A stretch of DNA of 64,000 bases, from assembly GCF_001747095.1 (NCBI RefSeq), contig NZ_MDGP01000001.1, positions 2,339,001-2,403,000 on the forward strand, written 5' to 3'. This stretch comes from Roseivirga sp. 4D4. Lineage in GTDB: Bacteria > Bacteroidota > Bacteroidia > Cytophagales > Cyclobacteriaceae. Shown one piece after another: positions 1 through 8,804 of the stretch. A model generated the notes under the pieces. It had not been told where the DNA came from, ran no database searches, and was given only the letters and a program-made list of their open reading frames with translations. The translations under genes and the position numbers were made by a program. The number at the start of each line of letters is the position of its first letter. The first letter of the stretch is position 1.

Positions 1-575
1 CATTCATGACTTAATATTTTAGTTTCTAACAATTCTCTAATCTTCAATTTCCCATTATAAATTCTTGATTTAACGGTGCCCAGCGAACAACCCAGGATAA
101 AGGCTATTTCCGTATAGTCCATTCCTTCGAAGAAGTTCAATACAATCACTTCCCTGAGTTTGGGAGATAAACCATCCAAGGAAAGCTTCAAAAGGTCGGA
201 CTTGTTAAAGTCTACCTCATCAAAAGGCATTTGCACTTCCAGCGGTTTATCGGGCTTCATGATTTCATGGAGCTCTCTCAACCTTTTGGAACTCTTGAAG
301 TAATCGAGGGCCTTATTTCTCGCAACTTGAAACAGCCACGCCTTAAACCTTCTAGCATCTGCAAGGGTGGCTATCTGCCGGTAAACTTGCAGCCAAACTT
401 CCTGATTCAAGTCTTGCGCTATTTCGGAGTCCGTTAAATTCTTCAAGAAGACCAATGTGCTTTGATTGAAGCGCTCGTACAGCTCTCCAAATGCTGGCTC
501 ATTTCCTGCTTGACACCTCAGTATGAGGAGTTTCAGCTTTAGGTCCGTTCTTCTTGATGCTTGACTTTCTGTCAT
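1..575 (-). CDS. ECF RNA polymerase sigma factor (3' end beyond window)
   Basis: Sigma-70 family extracytoplasmic-function sigma factor of about 191 visible residues, read from an ATG at 575 down to the window edge. It should direct RNA polymerase to a small regulon. A region-2 helix set is seen at about residues 55-95 (LNQEVWLQVYRQI, then FKAWLFQVARNKALDYF). A region-4 helix-turn-helix is seen at about 139-180 (LSPKLREVIVLNFFEG, YTEIAFILGCSLGTVKSRI). The last visible bases read CATGAATG on the minus strand, so a downstream gene, possibly an anti-sigma factor, may start at the overlapping ATG; this cannot be confirmed here. It is divergent from the HTTM gene at 710. Family is clear; target genes are unknown. 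Confidence 0.85.
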   Translation of the reverse strand, partial: MTESQASRRTDLKLKLLILRCQAGNEPAFGELYERFNQSTLVFLKNLTDSEIAQDLNQEVWLQVYRQIATLADARRFKAWLFQVARNKALDYFKSSKRLRELHEIMKPDKPLEVQMPFDEVDFNKSDLLKLSLDGLSPKLREVIVLNFFEGMDYTEIAFILGCSLGTVKSRIYNGKLKIRELLETKILSHE

Positions 576-709
576 CCTAAATTTCTCGCCCCTTAAGACG
601 ACTAAGAATTTTGATAGTTCAATTTGCAAGAAAGTTTTTGTAAGCCACCCTATAGTAGAAAGCCGGTAATGTTTGTGGTAGATTAATATATTTACTCATC
701 CGAAACACT

Positions 710-2098
710 ATGAATATTCTAAAAGGAGATCTCAATGAAATCTGGGGGAAAGAGAAGATCAAAAATCTTTTCGAACCCGTAGACATCTCTTCAATAGTAG
801 TTTTCAGGATCGTTTTTGGAGCCATCATGCTCTGGGAAGTGACCCGATACTTCAGATATAATTGGATCTATAGGTATTGGGTCGAGCCAGAATTCAATTT
901 CAGTTATGGGCCGTTTAATTTTCAACCCCTACCTGAACAATACATGTATGGTTTATGGTATGTTTTGGGTGTTTTAGCAGCCTTTATACTTATCGGTTTT
1001 CTGTATAGGATCAGCACAGTGCTGTTTTTCATACTCTTCTCCTACACCTTCCTGCTGGAGCAAGCACGTTACCTCAACCACTTCTATTTAGTCGTCATCA
1101 TCAGTTTTGTTTTAATCTTCCTTCCGGCTCATCGCAACTTTTCTATAGACAGTCTAATTTTTAAGCGGATCAGGTCGGTTTTAATACCCAATTGGAGCCT
1201 TTGGCTCGTAAGGTTTACCATTGCCATTCCCTATTTCTTTGGTGGTGTTGCCAAAATTAATCCTGACTGGTTACGTGGCTATCCGCTTAGTAATTGGTTA
1301 CTGTCGGATATGGACTTCCCTATCATTGGTCAGTTCTTTGATCAGCGATGGATGGTGTTATTTATGTCCTACTCTGGCTTGTTACTAGACTTATTAATTG
1401 TTCCAGCATTGCTTTTCAAGCGAACCCGACTAGCTGGCTTCATAATAATCTCTCTTTTTCATTTAATGAATGACCAACTCTTCAGCATTGGCATTTTTCC
1501 TTGGTTTATGATGCTAGCGACCACGGTCTTCTTTGCACCGGACTGGCCTAAGAAACTATTTTCCAAGTTTGGTCTTCAGCCAACCAGAAAATTGGAGACA
1601 AATAATTACACTTCTCCCAGGCCGATCGTGAGAAAAGTAGTGATTTCTGGTCTTGTACTTTTTGCAGCTGTACAGATACTAATGCCTTTCAGGCATTTGT
1701 TCATCCCCGGAAATGTCCACTGGACGGAAGAAGGACACCGATACGCCTGGCATATGAAACTGAGAGGGAAATCTGGCATCACCAGATTCTATATTGAGGA
1801 AGAAGGCTCAGGGGAAAGAATACAGATTCGCACCGATGGATTTATGGAAGATTGGCAAGCCAGTAAGATGGATGGTAAACCCTATATGATCTGGGAGTTT
1901 GCACAACATATCCAAAAAGAGTTCAGGCTTATGGGCTCAAATGTTAAAGTCTATGTGGATGCCTGGGCCTCACTGAATGGCCGCGCATATCAACAACTGA
2001 TAGCCCCTAATTTTGACATTGCTGCAGTTCCCAAGCCTTGGTTTGGTAATGCCGATTGGATCCTACCGCTTACTACTCCACTCGAAAATCAAAGGTAA
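710..2098 (+). CDS. HTTM domain protein (vitamin K-dependent gamma-carboxylase-like)
   Basis: Integral membrane protein of 462 residues with roughly seven hydrophobic segments between residues 25 and 325, followed by a soluble C-terminal part of about 130 residues. The segment YLNHFYL (121-127) and the segment YFFGGVAKINPDWLRGY (175-191) resemble the HTTM fold of gamma-glutamyl carboxylase. Lys182 sits where I recall the catalytic lysine (Lys218) of the human enzyme. Bacterial members occur widely, but their substrates are mostly unknown. The C-terminal part lacks an obvious propeptide-binding domain. No gene beside it reveals a substrate. Membership in the HTTM family is fairly sure; carboxylase activity is inference. 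Confidence 0.75.
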   Translation: MNILKGDLNEIWGKEKIKNLFEPVDISSIVVFRIVFGAIMLWEVTRYFRYNWIYRYWVEPEFNFSYGPFNFQPLPEQYMYGLWYVLGVLAAFILIGFLYRISTVLFFILFSYTFLLEQARYLNHFYLVVIISFVLIFLPAHRNFSIDSLIFKRIRSVLIPNWSLWLVRFTIAIPYFFGGVAKINPDWLRGYPLSNWLLSDMDFPIIGQFFDQRWMVLFMSYSGLLLDLLIVPALLFKRTRLAGFIIISLFHLMNDQLFSIGIFPWFMMLATTVFFAPDWPKKLFSKFGLQPTRKLETNNYTSPRPIVRKVVISGLVLFAAVQILMPFRHLFIPGNVHWTEEGHRYAWHMKLRGKSGITRFYIEEEGSGERIQIRTDGFMEDWQASKMDGKPYMIWEFAQHIQKEFRLMGSNVKVYVDAWASLNGRAYQQLIAPNFDIAAVPKPWFGNADWILPLTTPLENQR

Positions 2099-2217
2099 AT
2101 AAGACCACCCCTGGGGCATAAGAGCTTGATTGAAAACCCATTACAATCACACCCTCAGTAAGGGAATATGTAAATGCAAGTGTTTTATTCAAGAATACTT
2201 ACCTTGACCTTCAACCC

Positions 2218-2946
2218 ATGCGCCACTCTATATCTGTATTCAGTTTTCTCCTTTTGATCACCCTGGTATCTTGTGGCGGAGATGACACACCAGCCATAAA
2301 GCCCATCACCTCATTCGATCAAGATCGCTTTTTCATAGAACCTGGCGAGGCAGTAACCTTCACAAATACAAGTGAAAACGGAGCTACATACTTTTGGGAT
2401 TTTGGTGATAATACGAGCTCATCAGAGGAAAACCCAGTGCACGAATATCAAGAACTGGGAGAGTATGTCATCCGACTTACGGTTACTAGCAGCACCGGTG
2501 ATCGTATTGCCACAACCTCAAGCGTTTTTGTCGGTAACCGATGGGCGCTCGGCATAAGAGTTGAGTCAATCAACTTTCTGGACCCCAATGGAGATCCCTG
2601 GGATGACGATGATTCTGGACCAGATTTACTAATAGACTTCTTTAAGGCCGAGGACCTTCGTTCAGAATTCTTCTTAAACTTTGGAAATGACTATGTCGAA
2701 AGTGACTTTCCCGCTGGAGGGCCTCTGCCACCGGAATTTCAAGTGATGTTTACAGATGAGGACTGGCAATTGGCCTTTTTCGATAATGAAGATCCCTTAG
2801 CCGTTCCGTTGAATTCAACAGAAATGGCTCGTTTTACCTTCAACCCTATGACCATTGAAACTCAAAAAGACTATTTACTTGGTGGGGGTATTTTTGAGAT
2901 TGAGGGGAACGGTTATCGGTTTTCACTGCTCTTTCAAATTCGATAA
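2218..2946 (+). CDS. PKD-domain lipoprotein, copy A
   Basis: Predicted lipoprotein of 242 residues. The signal ends in LVSC with Cys19 as the lipidated residue, followed by GGDD. A PKD domain spans about residues 35-105 and carries the typical WDFGDN motif and a closing VTSSTGD strand. The remaining 135 residues form a second conserved module shared with the next gene (VGNRWA, SGPDLL, FTDEDWQLAF, DNEDPL). PKD folds usually mediate binding or spacing at the cell surface. The second module is not one I recognise. It lies 97 bases before its paralogue at 3043, so the two arose by tandem duplication. Function unknown. Confidence 0.8.
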   Translation: MRHSISVFSFLLLITLVSCGGDDTPAIKPITSFDQDRFFIEPGEAVTFTNTSENGATYFWDFGDNTSSSEENPVHEYQELGEYVIRLTVTSSTGDRIATTSSVFVGNRWALGIRVESINFLDPNGDPWDDDDSGPDLLIDFFKAEDLRSEFFLNFGNDYVESDFPAGGPLPPEFQVMFTDEDWQLAFFDNEDPLAVPLNSTEMARFTFNPMTIETQKDYLLGGGIFEIEGNGYRFSLLFQIR

Positions 2947-3042
2947 AAGAAATTATTTCTAAGCACTACTTGAACAATCTGTAAGGGAATTGTATTAATT
3001 AGGTGTTTAGTTTAAAATAACTCCTCATTCAAAACCAAAATC

Positions 3043-3783
3043 ATGAAAAAACTCCCTAAGTTATTTGCATTAGCCGCTTTAATTCTAATTTATTCTTGTA
3101 GTGGTGGAGATGAGACGCCCAGTATCGTTCCTATGCCGAATTTCAACCAAGATAGGCTGTTCATTCAACCTGGGGAAACGGTTACTTTCACCAATACATC
3201 TACGGATGGTGAGAGCTACTCTTGGAATTTTGGCGACAACAGTACACTATCTACTGATGAAAATCCAACTCACACATTCAACGCTGTGGGTAATTTCAAT
3301 GTGACGCTTAGTGTAACAAGTAGCACTGGGGACGTTGCCACATCTACAAGTTCAGTTACAGTTGGCAATCGCTGGGCAGTTGCATTGGCCGTAACGGAAG
3401 TTCAATTTGTAAATGGTAATGGTGATGCATGGGACCCTGACGGTAGTGGCCCTGAGATACTTTTTGGTTTCTTCCCTGTTGGACAGGCTGAGTTTGACCC
3501 GTTCATATTGGGAGATGACATCACCTCTGATGACTTACCAATCGCTGGAGCCATTGATGAATCACTACAGGTTGCATTTACAGATACGGATTGGACTTTC
3601 GCCTTTTTAGACAATGACGATCCGCTTACCGATCCGAATACTTCTGACCTTATGACTTCATTCAACCTGAACCCAGTCAGAATTCCGACTGAGGAAGATT
3701 ATTACCAAAATGGAGAAGGGCAATTTAGCTTTACCGCCAATGGTTATAGCATTATCATCGCATTTGATATTAAAGCAAACTAG
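3043..3783 (+). CDS. PKD-domain lipoprotein, copy B
   Basis: Paralogue of the preceding lipoprotein, 246 residues. The signal ends at Cys19 (IYSC) followed by SGGDE, an acidic stretch like those that mark surface-exposed lipoproteins in this phylum. The PKD domain covers about residues 35-107 (WNFGDN). It has the same C-terminal module as copy A (VGNRWA, GSGPEILFGFF, FTDTDWTFAF, DNDDPL). The order of every block is kept, but the sequence has diverged throughout, so the duplication is not recent. The 3' end overlaps the end of the convergent MOSC gene by four bases. Confidence 0.8.
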   Translation: MKKLPKLFALAALILIYSCSGGDETPSIVPMPNFNQDRLFIQPGETVTFTNTSTDGESYSWNFGDNSTLSTDENPTHTFNAVGNFNVTLSVTSSTGDVATSTSSVTVGNRWAVALAVTEVQFVNGNGDAWDPDGSGPEILFGFFPVGQAEFDPFILGDDITSDDLPIAGAIDESLQVAFTDTDWTFAFLDNDDPLTDPNTSDLMTSFNLNPVRIPTEEDYYQNGEGQFSFTANGYSIIIAFDIKAN

Positions 3784-4265
3784 TCAAAAACTTTAATGGA
3801 ATCGCCTCGAGTAATTCGGCCTGACTGAATTACTCGACAGGTGATGCCCCCATGACCGCGCATGGCATTATAACCGCCTGATCCAAGGTTCTCTTCCATT
3901 CTGGAACAAGGATGACATTCTCCGGTGTGTTCAAAGACGGCTTCACCAATTTGAAATCGCTTGTCTTTTAGGGCATTAAGATTAATGCCTGTGGTGACTA
4001 TATTTCTCCTTAATGCCAAGGGATCAATTTCTTCCTTACCCATAAAGGAAGCCACAGCATGAATATGTTCTCGCGATATTAAGGTGACTTGACGCTTCCC
4101 TCCTTTAGAGGCATAGTGATCACCCGCTAAGCCTACCTCAGCGATTGCCTCTACATCTTTGAGAATTACTGGAGGTTCTTTCCTCAATGGTCTGATGGTT
4201 ACAAGTTTTACCAAACCGACTTGTGCATATTGATCGGTAAGTTCCTTGATACTTCTACCTAGCAT
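3780..4265 (-). CDS. MOSC domain protein
   Basis: Protein of 161 residues made almost entirely of one MOSC domain. These beta-barrel domains are found in molybdenum cofactor sulfurases, YiiM and mARC-type proteins, and bind molybdopterin or move sulfur. The conserved cysteine lies in GECHPCSRME near residue 115, and there is a GLAGDHYA motif near residue 46. No N-terminal aminotransferase domain is present, so it resembles stand-alone bacterial MOSC proteins. Its ATG overlaps the stop codon of the sterol desaturase gene by one base (TAATG), so the two are probably translated together. Substrate unknown. Confidence 0.85.
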   Translation of the reverse strand: MLGRSIKELTDQYAQVGLVKLVTIRPLRKEPPVILKDVEAIAEVGLAGDHYASKGGKRQVTLISREHIHAVASFMGKEEIDPLALRRNIVTTGINLNALKDKRFQIGEAVFEHTGECHPCSRMEENLGSGGYNAMRGHGGITCRVIQSGRITRGDSIKVFD

Positions 4266-5104
4266 TATTTTCCAAATTTTGACCCAGTAGGTGGTCGGTA
4301 AGGCTGAAAAGGAATCTTTAACAGATTGCCCATCTTATCATTCTCCTTGGGGTCCATATGGGTATCTATACCATAAACCAATGCGGTAGTGTCTTCTACC
4401 TGGGCAAAGGTCCCAAAGATTCTATCCCAGAAAGAAAAGATGTTGCCATAGTTTGTATCAGTCAATGGTTGGGTATTGTGATGATGCACCTTGTGCATTA
4501 AAGGGGTTATGAAAACCCAGGAAAGTCCGCGATCAATCCGTTTTGGCATATTGATGTTGGCATGGGTGATATGGGCAAAAAGCACGGAAAGACTTTGGTA
4601 AACCATGATGATCCACATAGGAGCTCCAATAATCATCACAGCCAGTATGGTGAATCCAATTCTGAAGACCGTTTCTCCGGGGTGATGTCTTAAACCCGTG
4701 GTCACATCGACTGTAGTATCTGAATGGTGAACCAAATGAAACTTCCACATCCACTTAACCTTATGCTCCGTCCAATGGACAAGGTAAGCGCCAATCAAAT
4801 CCATCAACAATACACCTAAAACTAATTGACCCCAAAGTGGTAAATCAATGATATAAAGCAAGCCGAATTTATTATGGGCCACCAGATCAGAAGCAGCTAA
4901 TAGAGCTCCTGCAAGTCCAAACCCAATGATCATAGTCGTAAGAGTAAGAAAGAGGTTGATTCCGGCATGTCTCCATTTTTTATACCCAAATCGAAATAGA
5001 GGAACTGTTCCTTCAAGTATCCAGAAGATCAGTATGCCACTAATCAGAATGCCAGCTCTGAATTCTGTGGGCACATCATTGAAGAAACTTACGAGTGATT
5101 CCAT
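4265..5104 (-). CDS. Sterol desaturase / fatty acid hydroxylase family protein
   Basis: Membrane di-iron oxygenase of 279 residues. Three histidine clusters typical of the family are visible: HWTEHK (about 130), HLVHH (about 143) and HKVHHH (about 205), with four or five hydrophobic helices around them. Relatives insert hydroxyl groups or double bonds into lipids; the substrate here is not evident. It forms an overlapping pair with the downstream MOSC gene. It is divergent from the amidohydrolase gene at 5206, with about 100 bases between them. Confidence 0.85.
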   Translation of the reverse strand: MESLVSFFNDVPTEFRAGILISGILIFWILEGTVPLFRFGYKKWRHAGINLFLTLTTMIIGFGLAGALLAASDLVAHNKFGLLYIIDLPLWGQLVLGVLLMDLIGAYLVHWTEHKVKWMWKFHLVHHSDTTVDVTTGLRHHPGETVFRIGFTILAVMIIGAPMWIIMVYQSLSVLFAHITHANINMPKRIDRGLSWVFITPLMHKVHHHNTQPLTDTNYGNIFSFWDRIFGTFAQVEDTTALVYGIDTHMDPKENDKMGNLLKIPFQPYRPPTGSKFGK

Positions 5105-5205
5105 GCCTCAATTTATTCTGCATGCAGCACAATTGCAATCCGCACAAGATCAATCTCATTTTTGACCAGATTTACCTATCTTATTGAGACTTTTTAAACT
5201 ATACC

Positions 5206-6627
5206 ATGAGATTTAGAATCCTCTTTTCCGCCATCATCATTTCTTGCACCCACCTTCTCAATGCTCAAGAGTTTTCCAGGGCGGTGAAGCCCTATGTAAG
5301 TCTTCAGGAAACAACAGTTGCTATAGCCAATGTGAAACTCATCGATGGTACCGGTGGCCCCATTAGAACAAATCAAACCATCGTTTTTTCAGGTGAGAAT
5401 ATAACGGCTATTGGAGACAACAATACAGTCAATATACCAGAGGGTGCCAAACGGATCGATGGTACAGGCAAGACGGTTATTCCGGGACTGGTCATGCTTC
5501 ATGAGCACATCTTCTATCCCAAACCCTTTGACGGGGTTTTCAGCGTGGCACAAATGACTTTCACCTTCCCGAGGCTTTACCTTGCCGGTGGTGTCACCAC
5601 CATTAGAACAGCCGGAAGTATAGAACCACAGACAGATCTAAATATCCGCAAATGGATTGAAGAAGGTCGTATGCTGGGACCAAAGATGGATTTGACCGGA
5701 CCTTTTATTGAAAGAGCTGGCACGCCTGTTCCTGAGGTAGGCATTATTAACAATTCAAAAGAAGGAGTTGAAATGGTGAATTACTGGGCCGATCGCGGTA
5801 TTAACTCCTTTAAGGTTTATCAAAACATCACCCGCCAAGATTTGACACAAGTGGTGAAGGCTGCCCACGCCAAGGGCAAAAAAGTGACCGGTCATATTTG
5901 CTCCTTAACCTATCGAGAAGCGGCCGAAATCGGAATTGATAACATTGAGCACGGATTCTTTCAGAGCTCTGACTTTGTAGCGGATAAAGTGGATGACTTC
6001 TGCCCTGCCTTTAAAAGAGGGCAAGCACTAAGAGACTTGGCCATCGATAGCCCAGAAATGAAGTCTCTAATGGATCTCTTAATCGAAAAGAATGTGGCAA
6101 TTACTTCCACCCTCCCTGTTTTTGAGCCCTATACCGATCGCGAAGTTGTCTTGGGAGGTGGCATTGATGCCATGAGTCCCGAAATAAAAGAGAGCCTGAT
6201 TGCAAGTCATACAAGAAGGCAGGGAAGAGATGCTGCCTCACTGGCCCAATTCAAGAAGCAGATGGCTTGGGAGAAAATGTTCTATGAAGCCGGTGGTAAG
6301 CTGGTCGCTGGTACTGACCCTACAGGCGCTGGAAGGACTGTAGCTGGTTATGCCAACCAAAGAGTAATAGAGCTCTTTATCGAAGCGGGTTTTAGCCTGA
6401 CGGAAGCCATCAAAATATCATCTCTTAATGGTGCTGAATACCTTGAGAGGGATTCAGAGGTTGGTTCTTTAACAGTGGGTAAAAAAGCCGATCTGGTCTT
6501 AATTGGTGGAGATCTTGAATCGGATGTCTCCAATATTCGAAAAATGGAAATTGTCTTCAAAAATGGCATTGGATTCGACTCTCAAAAAATCTTTGAATCG
6601 ATGAAGGGAAAAGTGGGTATGCATTGA
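5206..6627 (+). CDS. Secreted amidohydrolase family protein
   Basis: Protein of 473 residues with a signal peptide (cleavage near LLNAQ, residue 21) and an amidohydrolase TIM barrel. Metal-binding motifs: His99 and His101 in MLHEH, a later TGHICS, IEHGF, and the distal aspartate in AGTDPTG. The small beta domain is visible as VKLIDGTGG at the start and GKKADLVLIGGDLE at the end. Family members cut cyclic or linear amide bonds (imidazolonepropionase or prolidase-like). The exact substrate cannot be read from sequence. The export signal places it in the periplasm or outside. It is transcribed alone. Confidence 0.85.
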   Translation: MRFRILFSAIIISCTHLLNAQEFSRAVKPYVSLQETTVAIANVKLIDGTGGPIRTNQTIVFSGENITAIGDNNTVNIPEGAKRIDGTGKTVIPGLVMLHEHIFYPKPFDGVFSVAQMTFTFPRLYLAGGVTTIRTAGSIEPQTDLNIRKWIEEGRMLGPKMDLTGPFIERAGTPVPEVGIINNSKEGVEMVNYWADRGINSFKVYQNITRQDLTQVVKAAHAKGKKVTGHICSLTYREAAEIGIDNIEHGFFQSSDFVADKVDDFCPAFKRGQALRDLAIDSPEMKSLMDLLIEKNVAITSTLPVFEPYTDREVVLGGGIDAMSPEIKESLIASHTRRQGRDAASLAQFKKQMAWEKMFYEAGGKLVAGTDPTGAGRTVAGYANQRVIELFIEAGFSLTEAIKISSLNGAEYLERDSEVGSLTVGKKADLVLIGGDLESDVSNIRKMEIVFKNGIGFDSQKIFESMKGKVGMH

Positions 6628-6672
6628 TCTGGAGAGCAATTCAAATCAATCCGCAGACCTTCAAGCTACTGC

Positions 6673-7044
6673 CTAATCCGGAAGCTTGAAATAAGGATTA
6701 TAGATCAATCCCAGGACATTTCCCCAAGGGTCTTTTACGCTTGCCACCATCAGTTCGCCTCCTACATTAGTAGGTGCTTCGTGGGGAGTAGCGCCCTGGG
6801 CTAGGAGTCTTTGGTATTCTTCTTCGATTTTCTCCACACCCCAATAGCTCAATACGCTATCGATCTTTTCTCCTCCTGCTACTTCCTCAGGCTGCAAGCC
6901 TAGCTCGTAACCACCGATATTAAAACCAATGTAAAATGGCTCATCGAAATAGGGTTTTGTACTGAAAGCATGAGTATACCAAGCCTTGGCCGCTTCAATA
7001 TCCGATACTTTATAAATCGTAGTTCTTAGTCCGAGCATTGTCAA
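6673..7044 (-). CDS. VOC (glyoxalase/bleomycin resistance) family protein
   Basis: Small cytoplasmic protein of 123 residues with the paired beta-alpha-beta units of the vicinal oxygen chelate fold (YKVSDIEAAKAWYTHAF at the start, VKDPWGNVLGLIYNP at the end). Such proteins act as lyases, isomerases, dioxygenases or binding proteins. A full metal-ligand set is not obvious. A second ATG two codons downstream could be the real start. It lies three bases downstream of the alpha/beta hydrolase gene, so it is probably the last gene of a three-gene unit from 8723 to 6673. Confidence 0.8.
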   Translation of the reverse strand: MTMLGLRTTIYKVSDIEAAKAWYTHAFSTKPYFDEPFYIGFNIGGYELGLQPEEVAGGEKIDSVLSYWGVEKIEEEYQRLLAQGATPHEAPTNVGGELMVASVKDPWGNVLGLIYNPYFKLPD

Positions 7045-7047
7045 TTC

Positions 7048-7845
7048 TTATTTAAGTATTTCTTGTATTGCCGATCTGAAAGCCTCAAAATCAACGAGGT
7101 TCTTGTGTTGCCCACCTTCTACGGTAATTAATTGAGACTGCCCATTTGGAATCGATTCATGTAACCTTTTACCCGATTTGTAAGGAACTACTTCATCTTC
7201 CGTGCCATGAAAAATATGGACTGAGCACTTGGCAGTCTTCAGATATTTGAAGCTTTGAAAGTTATAGCGAAGTGCCCAATTAGAAGGATAAATCGGATAA
7301 AAACGTTGGGCCACCGAAGCCAATGAGTAATATGGCGTCTCAAGTATTAAGCGCTTGGGGTTGTGCCCTCCCGCCAACCAAGACGCGATTCCAGTACCAA
7401 GCGATCGGCCGTAGAGGGTGATTTCGTTTTCAGGATACTGGCTAAGGGCATGGCTGTAAAACAACTCTGCGTCTTTCAGCAGAAGCTCCATGGATCGTTC
7501 TCCCCTGCTTTTGCCATAGCCTCGATAATCCATTACCAAAACGTCATAATCAAGTTTTACGAAGCGCTCAACTACCTTTCCCCAACGGGTGAGATTACCA
7601 CGGTTACCATGAAAATAGAGGATCAAACCTTTGGCACTATCTGCCCTAAAATGAATTGCATTCAAATTGGCACCGTCAGGTGTAGTGAGATTGATTTCTT
7701 CGTGTTTTGAGTCGAAAGCATAGAGATGATCTGCAGGTAATTCTCCGTCAAGGAAAATGAACTTCTCCTGTAGCGCATAGAGAAATATTGCACCGAGTAT
7801 ATAAACGAAAAGAAGACTGGAACCTATGATCAACAAGCGCTTCAA
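7048..7845 (-). CDS. Alpha/beta hydrolase, BEM46/ABHD13-like, copy 2
   Basis: Membrane-anchored serine hydrolase of 265 residues. There is one N-terminal hydrophobic helix (residues 4-24), then an oxyanion-hole region (LYFHGNRGNLTRW), the nucleophile elbow GRSLGTG, and late acid and histidine regions (HGTEDEVVP and GGQHKNL). It fits the BEM46-like group, whose natural substrates are poorly known. It starts two bases after the end of a paralogous hydrolase (7848-8723), so it is a tandem duplicate in one transcript. Confidence 0.85.
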   Translation of the reverse strand: MKRLLIIGSSLLFVYILGAIFLYALQEKFIFLDGELPADHLYAFDSKHEEINLTTPDGANLNAIHFRADSAKGLILYFHGNRGNLTRWGKVVERFVKLDYDVLVMDYRGYGKSRGERSMELLLKDAELFYSHALSQYPENEITLYGRSLGTGIASWLAGGHNPKRLILETPYYSLASVAQRFYPIYPSNWALRYNFQSFKYLKTAKCSVHIFHGTEDEVVPYKSGKRLHESIPNGQSQLITVEGGQHKNLVDFEAFRSAIQEILK

Positions 7846-7847
7846 GA

Positions 7848-8723
7848 TTATGGATTTTGTCTTTCCTTTTTACGTTTTCGCTTAAAATTCAGACTGGTTT
7901 CTGACGGATCGATGGTACCAGGTAATTTGGAGTTGAGGATTTCTTCGAGCATGCGATGGTATTCTTCGAAAGTGTGCAAGTTATTATGTCCAGCGCCAAT
8001 TACAGGATAAAGCCGGGTGTTTTCAGCATTAACTTTTGATAGGGAAACGGCCGTTTTAAAAGGAATGAGTTTATCGTTTGTTCCATGAACGATTTTAATA
8101 GGGCAATCCACATACTTAAGCCACTTATAGGTGCGAATAGGAAACTTGATTAGAAGCGAAACGGGCATAAATGGAATATAGCGCTTCGTCACCTTGGCAA
8201 GACTGTAGTAAGGTGATTCTAACACCAGCATTCTAGGGTGATTGATAGAAGCAATTTTTGCTGCAAACCCAGAACCCAAGGATCGACCATAGAGGATGAT
8301 ATACTTTTCAGGGACCTGCTCTCTGACTTTATCATAAACATACTGCAAGTCATCTTTAATGCTTTCCTCAGATCGTTTACCGGTGCTTTTTCCAAAGCCT
8401 CGATAATCTACCATCAGTACATCATAACCTAATCGAGTGAAATCCACGGCAAACTTACCCCATCCTTTAAGCGACTTTGAGTTGCCCTTTAGGTAGATCA
8501 CCACTCCTTTAGGTTCGGCAATCCTGAAATGTATGCCATTGATATTTACCCCAGGTTCTTTTTCCAAGTTGTACTCTTCGAATTGAAGGTTTGGATACTT
8601 GAATTCAAAGTCTTCGGGCAGTTTTTCGGGTTTAAAGAGAAAGCGTTCCTGGGCGAAATAGATAACGAAATTGGCCACGACATACGCTATGCCTACTATG
8701 ATCAGTATAGTACCAATTTCCAT
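7848..8723 (-). CDS. Alpha/beta hydrolase, BEM46/ABHD13-like, copy 1
   Basis: Paralogue of the next gene, 291 residues. N-terminal hydrophobic anchor (residues 4-24), VDYRGFGKSTGKRS block, nucleophile in GRSLGSG, acid in HGTNDKLIP and histidine in GAGHNNLHTF. It differs by a basic C-terminal tail (KRKRKKERQ) of about 20 residues, which copy 2 lacks. In place of the usual HGN after the first strand it has KGN (YLKGNSKSLKGW), which alters the oxyanion region. First gene of the unit that also holds copy 2 and the VOC gene. Confidence 0.85.
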   Translation of the reverse strand: MEIGTILIIVGIAYVVANFVIYFAQERFLFKPEKLPEDFEFKYPNLQFEEYNLEKEPGVNINGIHFRIAEPKGVVIYLKGNSKSLKGWGKFAVDFTRLGYDVLMVDYRGFGKSTGKRSEESIKDDLQYVYDKVREQVPEKYIILYGRSLGSGFAAKIASINHPRMLVLESPYYSLAKVTKRYIPFMPVSLLIKFPIRTYKWLKYVDCPIKIVHGTNDKLIPFKTAVSLSKVNAENTRLYPVIGAGHNNLHTFEEYHRMLEEILNSKLPGTIDPSETSLNFKRKRKKERQNP

Positions 8724-8804
8724 CTAAGTAAGATATTAAAACTCAAGCGGATTACAATAGGTCAGAAATTGCTAGCTTGGATTTGAAAATGAAGCTCATC
8801 GACA

